Assembly: GCA_032209605.1 (NCBI GenBank)
Contig: JASFXZ010000001.1
Span: forward strand, 31,500,619 to 31,564,618
Reading direction: 5' to 3'
DNA from: Mactromeris polynyma
Taxonomy: Eukaryota; Mollusca; Bivalvia; Venerida; Mactridae
Length of the DNA: 64,000 nucleotides
This document shows, one piece after another, positions 1-11,879 of this stretch. The notes below the pieces were generated by a model, which saw only the letters and a program-made list of their open reading frames with translations, did not search any database and was not told the DNA's origin. Each line of letters starts with the position of its first letter. Position 1 is the stretch's first letter. Position numbers and translations under genes: made by a program.

Positions 1-254
1 GTATAAGCGAGTTCATGCATTTTTTTCAGCATTATAACATAGGTCAGTCGACAAAACCAGCATTGCTGAGTTAACAGTATAAACTGGTTCGACTCGAAAC
101 AACTGTCAACTTCATATACATTTCATTTACAAGATTGTAGGCCTTTGGCCCATGAATCACATATATAATACAGATAATATAATGCAAAGTGAGTACTCAG
201 TACGAATAGTATTCAGTATAATAATAAATAAAGTAATATTACTATTATTATTAT

Positions 255-480
255 AAGGCATCCGTCTTAGAAGCGGGAGGTCGAAGGTTAGGGGTCTGTT
301 CTGATACGGCTGGTGGGTGAGCCACTAGCTAGTTAAATAATGGTTACCTTGCGCCTACCCGCCTGGTGCCTGGCAATAAAGGATACGAATCGGGAAGTAA
401 ATTTCCTCAGAAAGTAGGTGTCCCATAAGTCAGAAATGGCTGGCCTTTCAAATATGGGTGACACCAAAATAAATAAACAC
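255..480 (+). repeat. tRNA-derived SINE, 5'-truncated, in a POLD3 intron
   Basis: The body matches the SINEs at 21868-22127 and 46050-46310 (both minus strand), ending in the same A-rich tail ATAAATAAACAC. The tRNA-like head is damaged: the A box is missing and about 11 bases covering the B box are deleted after GGTCGAAGGTT. It lies downstream of POLD3 exon 6, antisense to the gene, and should be transcriptionally dead. Confidence 0.75.
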
Positions 481-535
481 TTTACTTTAATAGTAGAACA
501 TGTACAACACTATGAGAATATTAAGTAAGTCGTAC

Positions 536-3500
536 CTTTTCTGCTTCTGATGTATCCATGTAATTCATGGTAAGAAGTTGCATATCTTCAGCTGACCTGG
601 CTTCTGCTCTTTCACATCGTATACTACTGTATCTAGACAACACCGAACAAGACTATTGTTTACATTAAGAAATATTGTCAAAAATCATTGCATTAATTGA
701 AACAAAATGACCCGAGTATTGTACTGAATACCCGATATAAACATCGTTATTTCCCATTTTCAAGAAACATTTCACAATTCCTATCCACTATGAGACATCA
801 TACATGTACTGCCGACTCTCGTTATGTTGAATTTTTCAGTTAGTCAGATATTTAGTCTATATGTCAACAAGCACACACATTCGAAGCATCAACTCAACTA
901 GCCCCGCATACATGTCTCTGTACTCTGACTTTTACACGCGTCGTTATAGAGATGTGACGTCCGTGGCTGGACTACAACTCAACATACTCTATAAATAGAG
1001 GGCTTAAATTAGATTCTATTTAACTGCATGGAATTGGTGGCTTAGGATCGAGACTTATTTCAGGATTTCAAAGCGTAAGAAGTTATTCCTTTACTTATTC
1101 AAGGTTCATACAGAACTTCCCAAACAAAATTCAAGGACTTTTCAAGTACTTTTTCACCATTTTCAAGGACTAGAAATGTAGATTTTTCGGTATAGAGAAT
1201 AGTGATTTTTCAAGTTTATCGCCAGAGATGACCATCAATGCAGCACGGATAAATAACACATTGTGAGAATTACTTTAAGAGGGCATAAAATCTATCAAGT
1301 ACTGCATCACCATACTAAACCCAGACATGATAATATACAAAATGGAGAAAATTACAGAAATATCCCAGAGTTTTTATACCTTTTGTTCTCAATATATCCA
1401 TTTATTGACTCAATATTGATACAGTTTTTCTGCAATAGATAGTATATTAAGTGACTTACTTGTTTGACTCGAGAGCATTCTCCTTAAATTTTTCATAATC
1501 TGTCATATAAAGTGCATTTGAATCCTGAAACAAGAATAAATATGTGTCACACATAAAGTAACAAAATGTTTCAATTCCACCCAGTTTGCCCAGCCATATC
1601 AGCAGTTTTATTTGTTTCGGTAAAAACCCTGGAAACTTTACATTCCGTTTTTGAAAAGAAGGATTTTTTCAGACTGGTATAAATTGGCCTTATTTAACGA
1701 ACTCGGTAAATGTTGAGCACAGAAAATAAGTCTCAAATGTGCTAATATAAAAGTATACAGTGTGTGTTTTTACCATTTTGGGAATGGGGCCGGGCTTTAC
1801 AGATCAAAGAAGCTTGACTCGATGTTTGGACTAAAATCGATAAAAAAAAATCTCCAATACTATATACAAAATGTATGAAACGACTACAACTCCGAACTCG
1901 CCGAAAACCGGGTAAGGTACTGTTATCGTCGATTTTTCTTACAATATACAAGATATCTTAACATGTTGTACATCTCTATTTAGCGTGATCCCTAACTTAT
2001 ACAATAGCATATAACACTTTACCCTTATTAAGCAAACCAATGAGAAATCGAGCCATTTGTTAACCAAATCTGGGTGTTTTTGCTTAGTCGGAAAAGTAGT
2101 GGGACACTTGCGTCAACAATGCCTTAAGAGAAATCACGCTTAAACTACATATGGCAGCCATTTAATAGTCTGAACAGATTGATATCAACTTTATTGCAAG
2201 AGAAATCGACGCTAATAGTAGCCTTACGCGGTTTTCGGCGAGTTCGGAGTTGTAGTCCTTTCTATACATAATTATATAGTATTGGTGATTTTTTTTATCA
2301 ATTTTAGTCCTAACACTGAGTCAAGCTCCTTTGTTACAGATTGGGAAAAATGTGTTGTTTTTACTAAAATTAGGAATTTCAACTTTCTTAAAAAATAAAA
2401 AGATTTCTATCAGCATTAGATACACAAGTCTACAGATAGAACTTAAAACCAAAAATATAATGAATTTGAAACTTTAATGCGATAGTGTAAAATTTGGTCA
2501 AAGAGAGTGAAAGCTATTAAAGGGATTTTCGGCACAATTGTTAAATTAATCTTTAACTCGATCATATTTTGGAATTTTCATTGAAATTTTGGGAATAAAA
2601 CACGTTTTGCCATCGGGAATGGCGCCGATTTTCAGTCCCAAATAGGCAAAAAAAACACGGTAATATTTCAATAAAACTTACTTTCAACTTTGTCATTTGA
2701 ACACTGTAGATGTGACAACTAGTTAATACAGCCAGGGTAGACTTGTGAGATTTCAGTTTCTCCTCCGGCACCACACTGCATTTAAATGTCTGCAATATGA
2801 CACAAATAAAATACAGAACTTTTCAGATGGCAAAAATACACAGTCTGAGATGCAGGGAAATATAAACGTAACAATAGACCCATCAACTACGTTTTCTGGA
2901 AATGATGTCACTTATAGAAGAGGTTGGAAATCTAACAGCGGCACTCAAATCTTCATCAGATCAGGAAATAACTGGAACAGACCTTCTCAGAGAAAGAAGA
3001 GATGTATATTTGCAGATGCGATTACTTCAGGCTTTCCAGCAGATTCTAACAAAAAACAGGGCTAATTTTAGGGCTATTCTGAACTAATTCAAGGGCTAAA
3101 ATTAGGAATTTTAGGACACCATTCCAAAATATTAGGGCTGTTTCAGGAACCACTTACCTCTGAAAAGTTGAGACAATATCAACTCACACATAGGAAGTCA
3201 TAGTATGTTTACCAGAGCTCAATAGTCTTCAGCTGGGCTTGGCTGTGCACTTGCACTCAAAAATTAAATCTTTGTATGCCAGTCACAGCCAGTACCAAGC
3301 TGAAGCTAACGATCCACTGGTAAACTGTATGAAAAGCCACCGTTTCAAAAGAACTAGAAAAAATATTATTCAATACAATTTAGATATATGAACAAGTAAA
3401 GTAAATCCAACTTAATTGATACTTAACCATGAAACACGAAAATTAGGAATTTCAATGAAAAATTAGGGCCTTTTCAGGAATTTTAGCAAATTAAAAAAAA

Positions 3501-5740
3501 CCCAGAGTTGTTTAGGAATTTTAGGGCTGCTGGAAAGCCAGTTACTTTTAATGCATAACATCAAGATTTACCTGTTCGCCATTTTCATTAGGTTTAGTTA
3601 GACCAGACACAAAGTAGGTTACATAAAGTCCATCAGTCTCTTTCGCATTTCTCTCAGTATCTATATACTTGTACAACATCCTGAAGAGGAAACAACACAT
3701 AAAGCCAGATTGTATGCGGCCGATTATACTTCATAAAGATATACAAAACATCGGAGAACTGTTTCAGTTAATAAGTGAAACAATCACAAGGTTTGATACA
3801 TGTTATGTCAGATATAGGTGTGTAGATTACGTATGTTGCGCACTTGTCAATGTCTACGAGTTAAACATAGAACTAACACAAAGCAGTCATGGCGAATACC
3901 CATCGGACAGTCGGTCCGTATGTCCGATACGGTACAAATTGGACAGGTTTTACAACCTTTGTTTGCTGTTTATACAATGCGGTCTTCTTACTCGCACCAA
4001 TTGTCTGCACATTCGCTTGTCTTTCGGACATTTAAACTTCCATTGTGTCATCAAAAAGGCATTTCTGGAGTGAATGTTAGTGTTAATCATAATTTTTATC
4101 GAAATGCACAAATTATTTGCATATTTCTGTTTGATTTGTTTACTTTCACTTTCAAACGAGCGGTCCTATAGCCGCCTGAAATCCTGTCAGAAAATGGAAA
4201 AAACAGTTATTTTCTATGAAAACTCTCAAAACTTTGCGTTGTAGACGATTGGTAGAGCTGTCAAAATGGACATTTCTGGAAGATTTTTCTTTTTCGAGTT
4301 GAATGCAGTACAACTCAGCTCAATATCTTTATTATTCGAGAGTTGTCAATGGAATTATTTTGACAACCCCCAATTCCGCAATTTTGCGTGTTGCTCCCAT
4401 TGAATTTATAATAATTATGTAGAATATGAATGATACTGAACTAAAAATAAAAATAGATATTTATTTTGATATTGTTACAGACCCCTTTGCTTCCCAAGTC
4501 ACATTTTATATATAAATGCATGTTACTGTATTTTTACTTTACCTAATAAACGTATGTGCAAAGATTGTAATTTTTAACAACATGTTTTCGGTCTGACAAG
4601 TTTGCATTCAGTATGACAAGTTTTCCAAGGTTGTCAGACCAAATGTCTGACAAGTCTTGGTAGGCATTCTTCATGACTGACAATGGTGAGAGAAACCAGG
4701 TTATTACTACAACAGGCTCTATAGGAAGGCAGTAGAGCTGTCATTGATTCGGCAAAATCCATATTGACGAAATCAATTTATCTGATGACATATATAGACA
4801 ATACATTGTTGTATCAAGTATCGTTTACTAAAATGACATTTACAAGCTTGAAATTCATAATTTCATATACATATATTATAGTTTGATATTGATGTATTTC
4901 TAAACCAAAAGAAGCGTATTTAGACATCAAAACGAAAGTAGGGATTTTGAAAAATGAATGATGTTGAAATTTATCATTTTGATTATGAGCAAAACAATTT
5001 GAATGACATTAAATCAGGGTTGTTTCCATAAATGTTTCAATGTCAAAAATCATCATATTCGACAGTTAAAGCCCAGAATTTTGTAGCAACGGCAAAAATT
5101 AGATTGTAAGAAGGTTATTGCCAGTCAAAATATGCGAAAAATGTTTTTTTCGCAAACATTTATTACACAAAATATGTAATATTGCTTGAAATAATTTTTT
5201 TAATAAGTATGAAAATTACTTACTGTTTTGCTGTGTTACAATGGACTTGTAAAGTGAGACTTAGCCACTTATAGGTAACCTGCAATATACATACACTTTT
5301 AAACATAAACTTCTTTACTTTAATTGAGGTGTCAGTGTTTGACCGTTTACAGTGGTTTCAGCCTCAAATGACAGTGTGAACAACTTCAATAAGGGTATAT
5401 ATATAGACGGTTATAGCCCAGTTAACTCAGCCATTATAATACAGTACTTGAATGTCAAGGGGGTCGATGGTTATAGTAACACATCGGACACAATGCATAC
5501 CCTTGATTAATTACGTGAGAGAAGATTACTGTCCTAACAATTTTGTTTTAGCAATTAAGTTTCAGAATGTAAACATTTTAATGTAAGTTTATGTCGCGAA
5601 AACATGTTACATTACAAATAACAACACTAATAAGACAATCATACAAGTTTTAAGTCGACAGTACTAACTAGTTTCCTTTCATCCTTGATATATTCATCAA
5701 TGTTTTCGAGGTAAATATCATCAACAGACATTTCTCTCAT
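536..5740 (-). CDS. POLD3: DNA polymerase delta subunit 3, 5' six exons (partial)
   Basis: POLD3 (p66/Cdc27) is the accessory subunit that joins the POLD1-POLD2 core of DNA polymerase delta and helps couple it to PCNA in the nucleus. Six minus-strand exons splice in frame: 5669-5740, 5224-5279, 3572-3680, 2682-2789, 1460-1524 and 536-632, all with AG acceptors and GT donors; phases (0, 2, 0, 0, 2, 0) agree at every junction. The translation carries IYLENIDEY, VTYKWLSLTLQVH, QMLYKYIDTERN, LYVTYFVSG, KSTLAVLTSCHIYSVQ, YMTDYEKFKENAL and NKYSSIRC, which follow the N-terminal POLD2-binding region of vertebrate POLD3 block by block. Two in-frame ATGs exist (5740 and 5731); the second gives a start closer to vertebrate POLD3. 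About 166-169 residues are covered; the rest, including the C-terminal PCNA-binding motif, lies beyond the left edge. Exon structure is read from the sequence; identity is from remembered family sequence. Confidence 0.93.
633..1459 (-). other. POLD3 intron between exons 5 and 6
   Basis: AT-rich intron. The donor side is CAA|GTAAGT at 1459 and the acceptor is TTGTCTAG at 633. Flanking phases (2 into 2) agree, so no coding exon seems to be missing inside it. I see no repeat family shared with the rest of the window. Confidence 0.6.
1797..2341. repeat. Foldback: long imperfect inverted repeat in POLD3 intron 4
   Basis: Arms of roughly 145 bases at 1797-1941 and 2199-2341 are inverted copies. 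Both contain, in opposite orientation, CTCCGAACTCGCCGAAAACC and a segment reading ACTAAAATCGATAAAAAA, with the GCTTGACTC block outside. The loop is about 255 bases. It lies between exon 4 (2682-2789) and exon 5 (1460-1524). It may be a foldback or MITE-type element, or two opposed insertions of one family; no target-site duplication was resolved. Confidence 0.7.
2902..3087 (+). other. Unrecognised coiled-coil-like open stretch in POLD3 intron 3
   Basis: A 61-codon frame starts with two Met codons and reads like an amphipathic helix (GTDLLRERRDVYLQMRLLQA). It lies on the strand opposite POLD3. A stop at 2875 closes the frame upstream, and a weak acceptor-like ATAG precedes it. No donor GT closes it clearly. 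It could be an exon fragment carried by a mobile element or a chance frame. It is flanked by AATTAGGAATTTTAGGGC-type short repeats (3080-3540). I cannot assign a function. Confidence 0.2.
3681..5223 (-). other. POLD3 intron 2, no second gene seen
   Basis: Spans from exon 2 donor (ACA|GTAAGT at 5223) to exon 3 acceptor (CTCTTCAG at 3681). Two plus-strand open frames near 3669-4171 overlap each other in different phases and show no recognisable protein. A small inverted motif around TCTGACAAG/CTTGTCAGA repeats near 4590-4660. Confidence 0.5.
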
Positions 5741-5849
5741 TTGTTTTCGCTTTCAATCGATTTTATTATTCCCGCAATATTTTGGGCGCGTCGTGATATT
5801 AAAATTGCGTGACAATCACTCACAGTACACTCGCTTGCAGTTCCGGGAC

Positions 5850-7560
5850 TACGTTTCCTGGTGGAGTAAGAGCAAGGAAATCACTTCGAAACATAAACAA
5901 CCACAACCACGTTGCACTCTACCAATTTCAGAGAGTTACTTAATGCACGGACGGGGGGGGGGACGTATTAAGATGCCGCATATTGTAGCGAACGAATTTG
6001 CCATCTTCAGAGAAAATAATATATAGCGAACGTCAATCTTTGATATGTTAGTCACCAACACACATGGCAAGTCCATGACGAAACGTAAATAAGAGCTATA
6101 CTCTGTTTCTCATTTATAAATAAGGATTTATTTAAATAAGGGAGAAAAATACCAAAACTATTTCGCAACACTTAAATAATCTTAAAACATGATTTTTGAT
6201 ACCTTAAACATCAATTTAAGTATCTTCAGCGCGAAATATCTTTTACATTTAAATTACAAGCTTGAAAACAAACAGTGAGCAAGAGCCAAAACACTGTGTC
6301 TGGATACCTCCGTTACTTGCAACAAGTACAAAATGTAGTCGATTATTCAATCATCAATCTGGGAACCAACATGATCAAAACATACTCGCAAGATAGAGGT
6401 AGTAAGTGTAACCATACTATACAATAATTTTGTGACCTTCGATTTTTTTCTTGATAATTCGTTCTGTGCTGTTTATCTCGTGTTTACTTGGACCCTTTCC
6501 AGTATTTGTACATCTTGTAACAGAACTGCTCCTGCAATCATTATTAGTCTGAATATCTAACCAGTCTTACAGTATTACTTGTGGACGGAAAACATTCGTA
6601 TATCTGTTTTTGATATGGTAATGTACGTACCTTTTTGCCATGAAAAAACAGTTCACGATAGTAATAAATCAAACATGCGCAAAACCCAAGGAATCTCTAC
6701 AGTTGTATTGTTGGTATGTCTGCACGTATCACAATCATACATAGAATCAAGAATTGTATTCTACGGTTTTGTGAGGTGTTAATTCACACATACCAACATG
6801 TCACACATTCTATATATTTTTAGCTCGACTATTCCATGAAGAGATGTTAACTGGACACACTTGTTGCTCTGTAGTGTAGTCATGTGTTGTTCCATTTTCA
6901 GGTTTTCGAGTTCGTTGATGACGCTGTGATGTTTAGCTTACTTGTCCTTTGGTTCTCCTTAGTTGTCGTTAATGGTCGGACAGGCCATTCCTTGCGCCCC
7001 TGTTCCCTTGCGTGTTAAACCGTTGTGTCTCCTCGGTGCCTAGTATTTTGTAGACTGTTGTTTTCTGGGGGGTCTGTGGGGGGAGGCATTGTCTTGTGTA
7101 TGTGGTGTTCCCTGTAGCAACATTTTTCACTGCAGCTATATATACATATATATATATATACGTTTTTTACTTTTAAGTTTTCAAAACCAAACCTTTCTAT
7201 TGTCATAAGAAAACTGTTTTTTTTTCAGTTTCAGGTATTTGGATTATTAACATAACATCCCCTGGCACCAGAATAATGCACTACATGTAAACGGAAAGTG
7301 TTTGGTAAGATGTAACACATATTCCTGGACAGCATATTTTGGATATTATATTGATAAAAATAATGATTTTAATCAGTGATACAAAGCTGATGGACTGATG
7401 AGGGAAGTGACATTTCATGGCCCACAAAATTATAACAACACCAGCGCTAATTCTGATACGAAACAACAAGTACCTGAAGCTACATCAGGACAAGAACGCA
7501 ATTCATTACGTGTCATTGAAGAGTAAGCGTTTTTAAGCGGATATTCGAGCGGTTTGTGAA
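5850..7560 (+). repeat. C1q upstream block, unit 1
   Basis: Start of the duplicated array, only about 110 bases beyond the first POLD3 exon. The same block, with indels, precedes each C1q exon 1: 11880-13470, 24870-28200, 34385-37570, 49295-51800 and 60245-62700. Shared landmarks are TATAGCGCACGTCAATCTTT, GGATACCTCCGTTACTTGC, GCTCGACTATTCCATGAAG and the CTCCTCGGTGCC repeat. A short reading frame around GGATACCTCCGTTACTT is open in units 5 and 6 but broken here, so I treat it as non-coding. A (TA)n tract lies near 7138-7162. Confidence 0.75.
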
Positions 7561-7581
7561 ATGAACACTCTTGTGTACCTG

Positions 7582-7589
7582 TATAAATA
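7582..7589 (+). promoter_or_regulatory. TATA box of C1q copy 1
   Basis: TATAAATA lies 61 bases before the first ATG. The usual 30-base spacing puts initiation near 7612-7625, where ACTCAGTG resembles an initiator. That gives a 5' leader of only about 20-30 bases. The same box and spacing recur in copies 2, 4, 5 and 6. Confidence 0.8.
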
Positions 7590-7642
7590 AACGTAGCATC
7601 CCAGATTTGTTTAGTAACTTACTCAGTGTTATAAGTTATAAG

Positions 7643-9239
7643 ATGTTTCACAGCAAAATGTCGACTTTCGCATATGTCGTCTGCTTTCTTTTTTGTTCAT
7701 GTTCGGGATTTAAACTTGAACAATCTTGTTCTAAATTTCATTATGAAGAACAAACACTCGAGAAATTAATTAGATTGCAACTGTTTGTTGAAAGAACCAA
7801 GGAGGAAATGGACGCAACACAGAACAAAGTGATGGATACGCTTTCGGAATTATCCAAGGTTCGTGAAGGGATTAAAGTAGACGTGCAAGCCGCAATTGAT
7901 GAAATCAATCAAGTGAAGAGTAACGCTGAAAAGGAAATGACAACTTTGAAGAAGCATTATTCGGAGACCATCGACAGTTATGCTAAAGAAACAGCTGAAA
8001 TAAAGGGTACGCAGAAACCATTGTAGAGTCATTATAATTTATATTTATAATTGACCTTATAAAACATACATTAATGTTTTTTTATGACTAATATAATCCA
8101 TTATATCCCAATAATACATCGTTGTGTGTATAGGGATGTTTTCATGGGACATAGGTGTCCCCCTTTTATGTTATTGTTTTTCTGACAAGCGGTATGATAC
8201 TTTAAAAAGAAATTGGTGTACAATGGATGTAAAATCGTGCCCAACGGGTATAAATATCTACAACATATTTAATATTCAATATACGATGAAAGTCGATGTT
8301 TATAAATTGATTGGTAATTTCGACTAAATCGAGGATCATAACTCTGCTTTCCCCCCCCCCACCCGGATAAAAGACTGTGTATGCTATTGGCCCTCTATGT
8401 GTTCTTTTTTAAATGTTTGCGACACAAATTCTTTGTATTCAGGACAACAAACTATTTTACAATGTCAAGGTCATAACTCTGATTTTATTGATTTACTCCT
8501 AGATTAAACCCTCAGCGTTCAGTAAAGGTTTTTGTGACTAACGTTTCGTAACGGTTACAATTTTGTTCCCCGTGTGCAGTGAATGTGATACGATGGGTCA
8601 GGGATACAAAACAAAACATTTTCGTAACATACACAATTGTTAGCCGTAACTGAACACAGGGCTGGTGTTCAACTTCATATACATGAATTATACTAAATCA
8701 GTTTTAAATGAAGTTAAGATATCTAATCAAAGAATAATAATTAATAATATGTGTATTAAGCACTAACTTTCTAAGTTGAATAGTTACGTGTACTTTAATG
8801 CGCATTCATTCTTATCTTCACAGAAACGTTAGTGACTCCAGTTGTAGCCTTCAAGAGCCATATAGTGACGGACAAAGCCATGACTAATAACAAAATAGTT
8901 GTGTTTAGTACAAACCTACTAGATACTGATGGTTCCTACGACAACAAGACCGGTATATTCACAGCTCCGCTAGGTGGCGTGTACATCTTCACAGCTCAAA
9001 TCTGTCTAGCCCCAAAAGTGCGTTCTTACTATACAATTAACGTTGGAGGAACAGACTCGAGTTCTCCTCTTCTAAACGATAATAACTATGAAGCATGTTA
9101 CACTTTCGACACCATCGTGAAAGTGGTAAAAGGAACTGAGATAACTGTGCGCTGCAAGCATATTTTTGCTGGGGTCAGCGTCTGGGAAAATGCTTACTCC
9201 AAAAACAGTTTTTCTGGAGCTTTAATACATGAGATTTAA
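7643..9239 (+). CDS. Secreted coiled-coil C1q-domain protein, copy 1
   Basis: Two exons, 7643-8006 and 8824-9239, encode 259 residues. The donor is AAAGG|GTACGC and the acceptor TTATCTTCACAG, a phase-1 junction giving a Glu codon. Residues about 1-22 form a signal peptide (core FAYVVCFLFCSCSG; a second start, MSTF, is at 7658). About 25-120 are a charged heptad-like coiled coil (EQTLEKLIRLQLFVERTKEE). The rest is a C1q head with VVAFKSHIV, YDNKTGIFTAPLGGVYIFTA and a C-terminal SFSGALIH. There is no collagen stretch, as in bivalve sghC1q-type proteins; a secreted oligomeric pattern-binding protein is expected. This copy reads KHIFAGVSVW where the others have a Cys (KASC or NAGC), so it has one Cys fewer in the head. 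If the intron is retained, the frame ends after GTQKPL. Confidence 0.92.
8348..8360 (+). repeat. Poly-C tract in copy 1 intron
   Basis: A run of C followed by ACCCGG sits in the intron at the position where units 5 (52606-52622) and 6 (about 63504) also carry long C runs. Length is likely unstable and prone to sequencing error. Confidence 0.6.
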
Positions 9240-9780
9240 CAACTTATCAACTTTTCCATTTACTATTTAGTTTTATACTAAATTGTAGTAGTTTTACATA
9301 TTGTGGCAGTCAGATGTGTGTCTAGAATTGTACCAATTGTGTTGTATCATATTGGAATGTTAAATAGCATTTTTGTTTTACGTTTGCTCATTGAACAACG
9401 GTTTCTAACAACATAGACGGGTTCTCCTTGCACTTTTTAAGGGTTATCTTTTCTTATTTTATCGATACTAACTCAAATTGGTCCCAGATTCTAATAGGTA
9501 AATTCCATTCCTTGTCGATTAACCGTATGGGGTAATATCTTCAATTCGTAACTAAGAGTGTTTTGGAAACGTAAACAAAAACACAAAGTAACAAGTACAT
9601 GAGTGGATTTAATGACATTTTTCAGTTTTTGAACATGTTCATTTGTTACATAATACATTGTTATTGTTATTGGCTAAATGGGCAAATATCGCTCTGTTAC
9701 ATAACATCATTGTTGGGGATTTTTTGAACATTTACAGATTTGCTTTTTTTCGATTTGTCAAACTGAATAATATATTTAAT
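9240..9780 (+). other. 3' region of C1q copy 1
   Basis: No gene. The sequence matches the 3' flanks of all other copies (for example TTTACGTTTGCTCATTGAAC). No AATAAA occurs within 300 bases of the stop, unlike copy 3. Confidence 0.5.
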
Positions 9781-10570
9781 TGCATTGGTCATTCTATATA
9801 ATGTATATGTGTACATTACTGGTTTGTATTGGACATTCTGCATTTGCACATTACTGGATTGCATTGGTCATTCTGTATAATTATGTACAGTATTGTACTA
9901 TATTAGTCATTCTGTAAACAAATGTATACACTTCACAGGATTACATTTGTCATTTGGTATATGTACTCTACAGGATTGCATTTGTCATTCTGTATATGTA
10001 CTCTTCAGGATTGCATTTGACAAACTGTATACATACTATACTGGAATTCATTTGTCATACTGTATATCTAAACTACTGGCTTGCATTGGTAATTCTTTAT
10101 ATGTACACTACTTGAGTGCATTGGCAATACTGGATTGCATAAGTCGTTCTGCATATTACACTACTGGTTTGTATTTGCTAATCTTTACATGTATTGCACC
10201 AGATTGCATTTGTCATTCTGTATTTGTACTCTATTGGCATATAGTGATCATTCTGTAATTGTAATATATTGTAATACGTTGGTCGTTTTTTTATACATAC
10301 GTTGTTGCATTATATTGGTCTTTCAGTATGAGTACTGAACTGGATTGCATTGGCCATTCTGTACATGTTCTGAAATTAAATGCTTTAGTTATTCTGTATA
10401 TGTCTTCTATTGTCTTATATCGGTCTCTCTGTATGTGTATTTTACTGGATTGCATTGGTCATTCTGCATATGTACTCTATTGATCTATATTCAATTTGGT
10501 CATTCTACATACGTGATGTACTGGATTGTTTTGTTATTCTGTATAATGGTGTACTCTATGGCATTACATT
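9780..10570 (+). repeat. Degenerate 35-bp satellite, unit 1
   Basis: Decayed monomers of the type GGATTGCATTTGTCATTCTG followed by TATATGTACTC, with uneven spacing. Only about three monomers at 9935-10030 resemble the sharp array of unit 3 (30555-32199). More decayed monomers lie at 11000-11300. Open frames here (for example 9893-10258) result from the stop-poor monomer. Confidence 0.75.
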
Positions 10571-11304
10571 CATATTCTCTCTGTGTTCCTGTTTTATTAC
10601 TCAACTTAATCCTCCCTTTGTAAAGTCGTAAATTCGTTTCGTTTTCTCAATAGATATCATTTATATTGTATTTCTATAGATGCCTTTACTTTAAATTCCA
10701 TTTCCCTGTCACAAGTACTTAAGCGTATATCTAATTAATACTTACACATTTCCGAATGCCTTTACATAAGATTATTTAATAACGATTTTGTAGTTATTTC
10801 ATATTCTGGTGTAAATAGTTTAGTTACTGAGAGCAAGGTCAGTATAAGACTGTTTGTTTCATCGTACTGAATTATATACAGTGTGCATGTTATTGTATAC
10901 GTTAAAGGCTGCTAAATCATACGTTACTGCCAAATAAGTCAATATACGTGTATATGTTGGATACCATAGCGGTTAAGTGTGAGGTTAGCTAGATTCTCTA
11001 TATGAACTCTTCTGGACTTCATTTTATCATTCAGTGCATGTACTCTACGGGATTACATTTAATTATCATTCTGTTAATGTACTCTACTGGAATTCATTTG
11101 CCATTCTCTATATGTACTTGATTGCATTGTCTTACTGAATATGTACTCTGCTTGATTGCATTTGTCTTATTTTATATATGCACTCCACTGTATTACATTC
11201 ATCGTTCTGAAAAATACTCCACTGCAATGATTTGTCAATGTCTATGAATACAGTATTGGGTTAAATATGTCATTCCTTGTATGTACTCTACTGGTTTGCA
11301 TTTA

Positions 11305-11875
11305 TTTTAGGGTCATGGGGTCAAGTCCCAGTACCGGCCTGTCTCTTTAAGTGAGATAGTTAAAATTTTCTTACGGAGGATCAAAGCCATATACTAGTCA
11401 TTTCCAGGATCGATGGTAATGTAAAGTGTCTCCACTGAACAGCAATATTGCTCAAAACATTGTCGGGGTCAAATTGCAACGTTTAATGTAGCACCGACAC
11501 ACATTTTCAATCATGGAAAGTCCTAGCAACAGTTTCTAGAGGCAACTATGATTTGAACTCCGAACACCTCGGCGATTATTAGTATAAGAAAATGGGGCCC
11601 TTTTCATAAACCTATGCTTTTGTTATTGTTGGTATGAATGAAATCATATGTTTGTTGGTTGTTGTATGTGCTTGTGCAATAAATATACATACAGTATCAC
11701 AGTTAGTTGCTTATTGATGAATGTCCGGGGTATTACATCTCCGCGTGCAGAGAAATTTTTTGCGAAGGTTGCATTGTTGCAAAGTCGAGTTATAACAATA
11801 CAATACGTTTATAGTAAAACCTCAATAATAAAACCACCATTGGAAATTGGTCTTAATATTGAGGTTGAATAAAGA
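11305..11875 (+). repeat. 0.6-kb shared module, unit 1 copy
   Basis: Contains AGTCCCAGTACCGGCCTGTC, AACACCTCGGCGATTATTAG and a terminal MITE-like piece, GTAAAACCTCAATAATAA. Homologous modules lie at 24295-24870, 33655-34385 and 55140-55810, always between the downstream repeats of one unit and the upstream block of the next. No coding potential is visible. Confidence 0.65.
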
Positions 11876-11879
11876 GGAA

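Noticed and set aside
3669..4171. Two overlapping plus-strand frames opposite POLD3
   Set aside because: They begin in POLD3 exon 3 antisense or intron sequence, have no motif, and compete in different frames.
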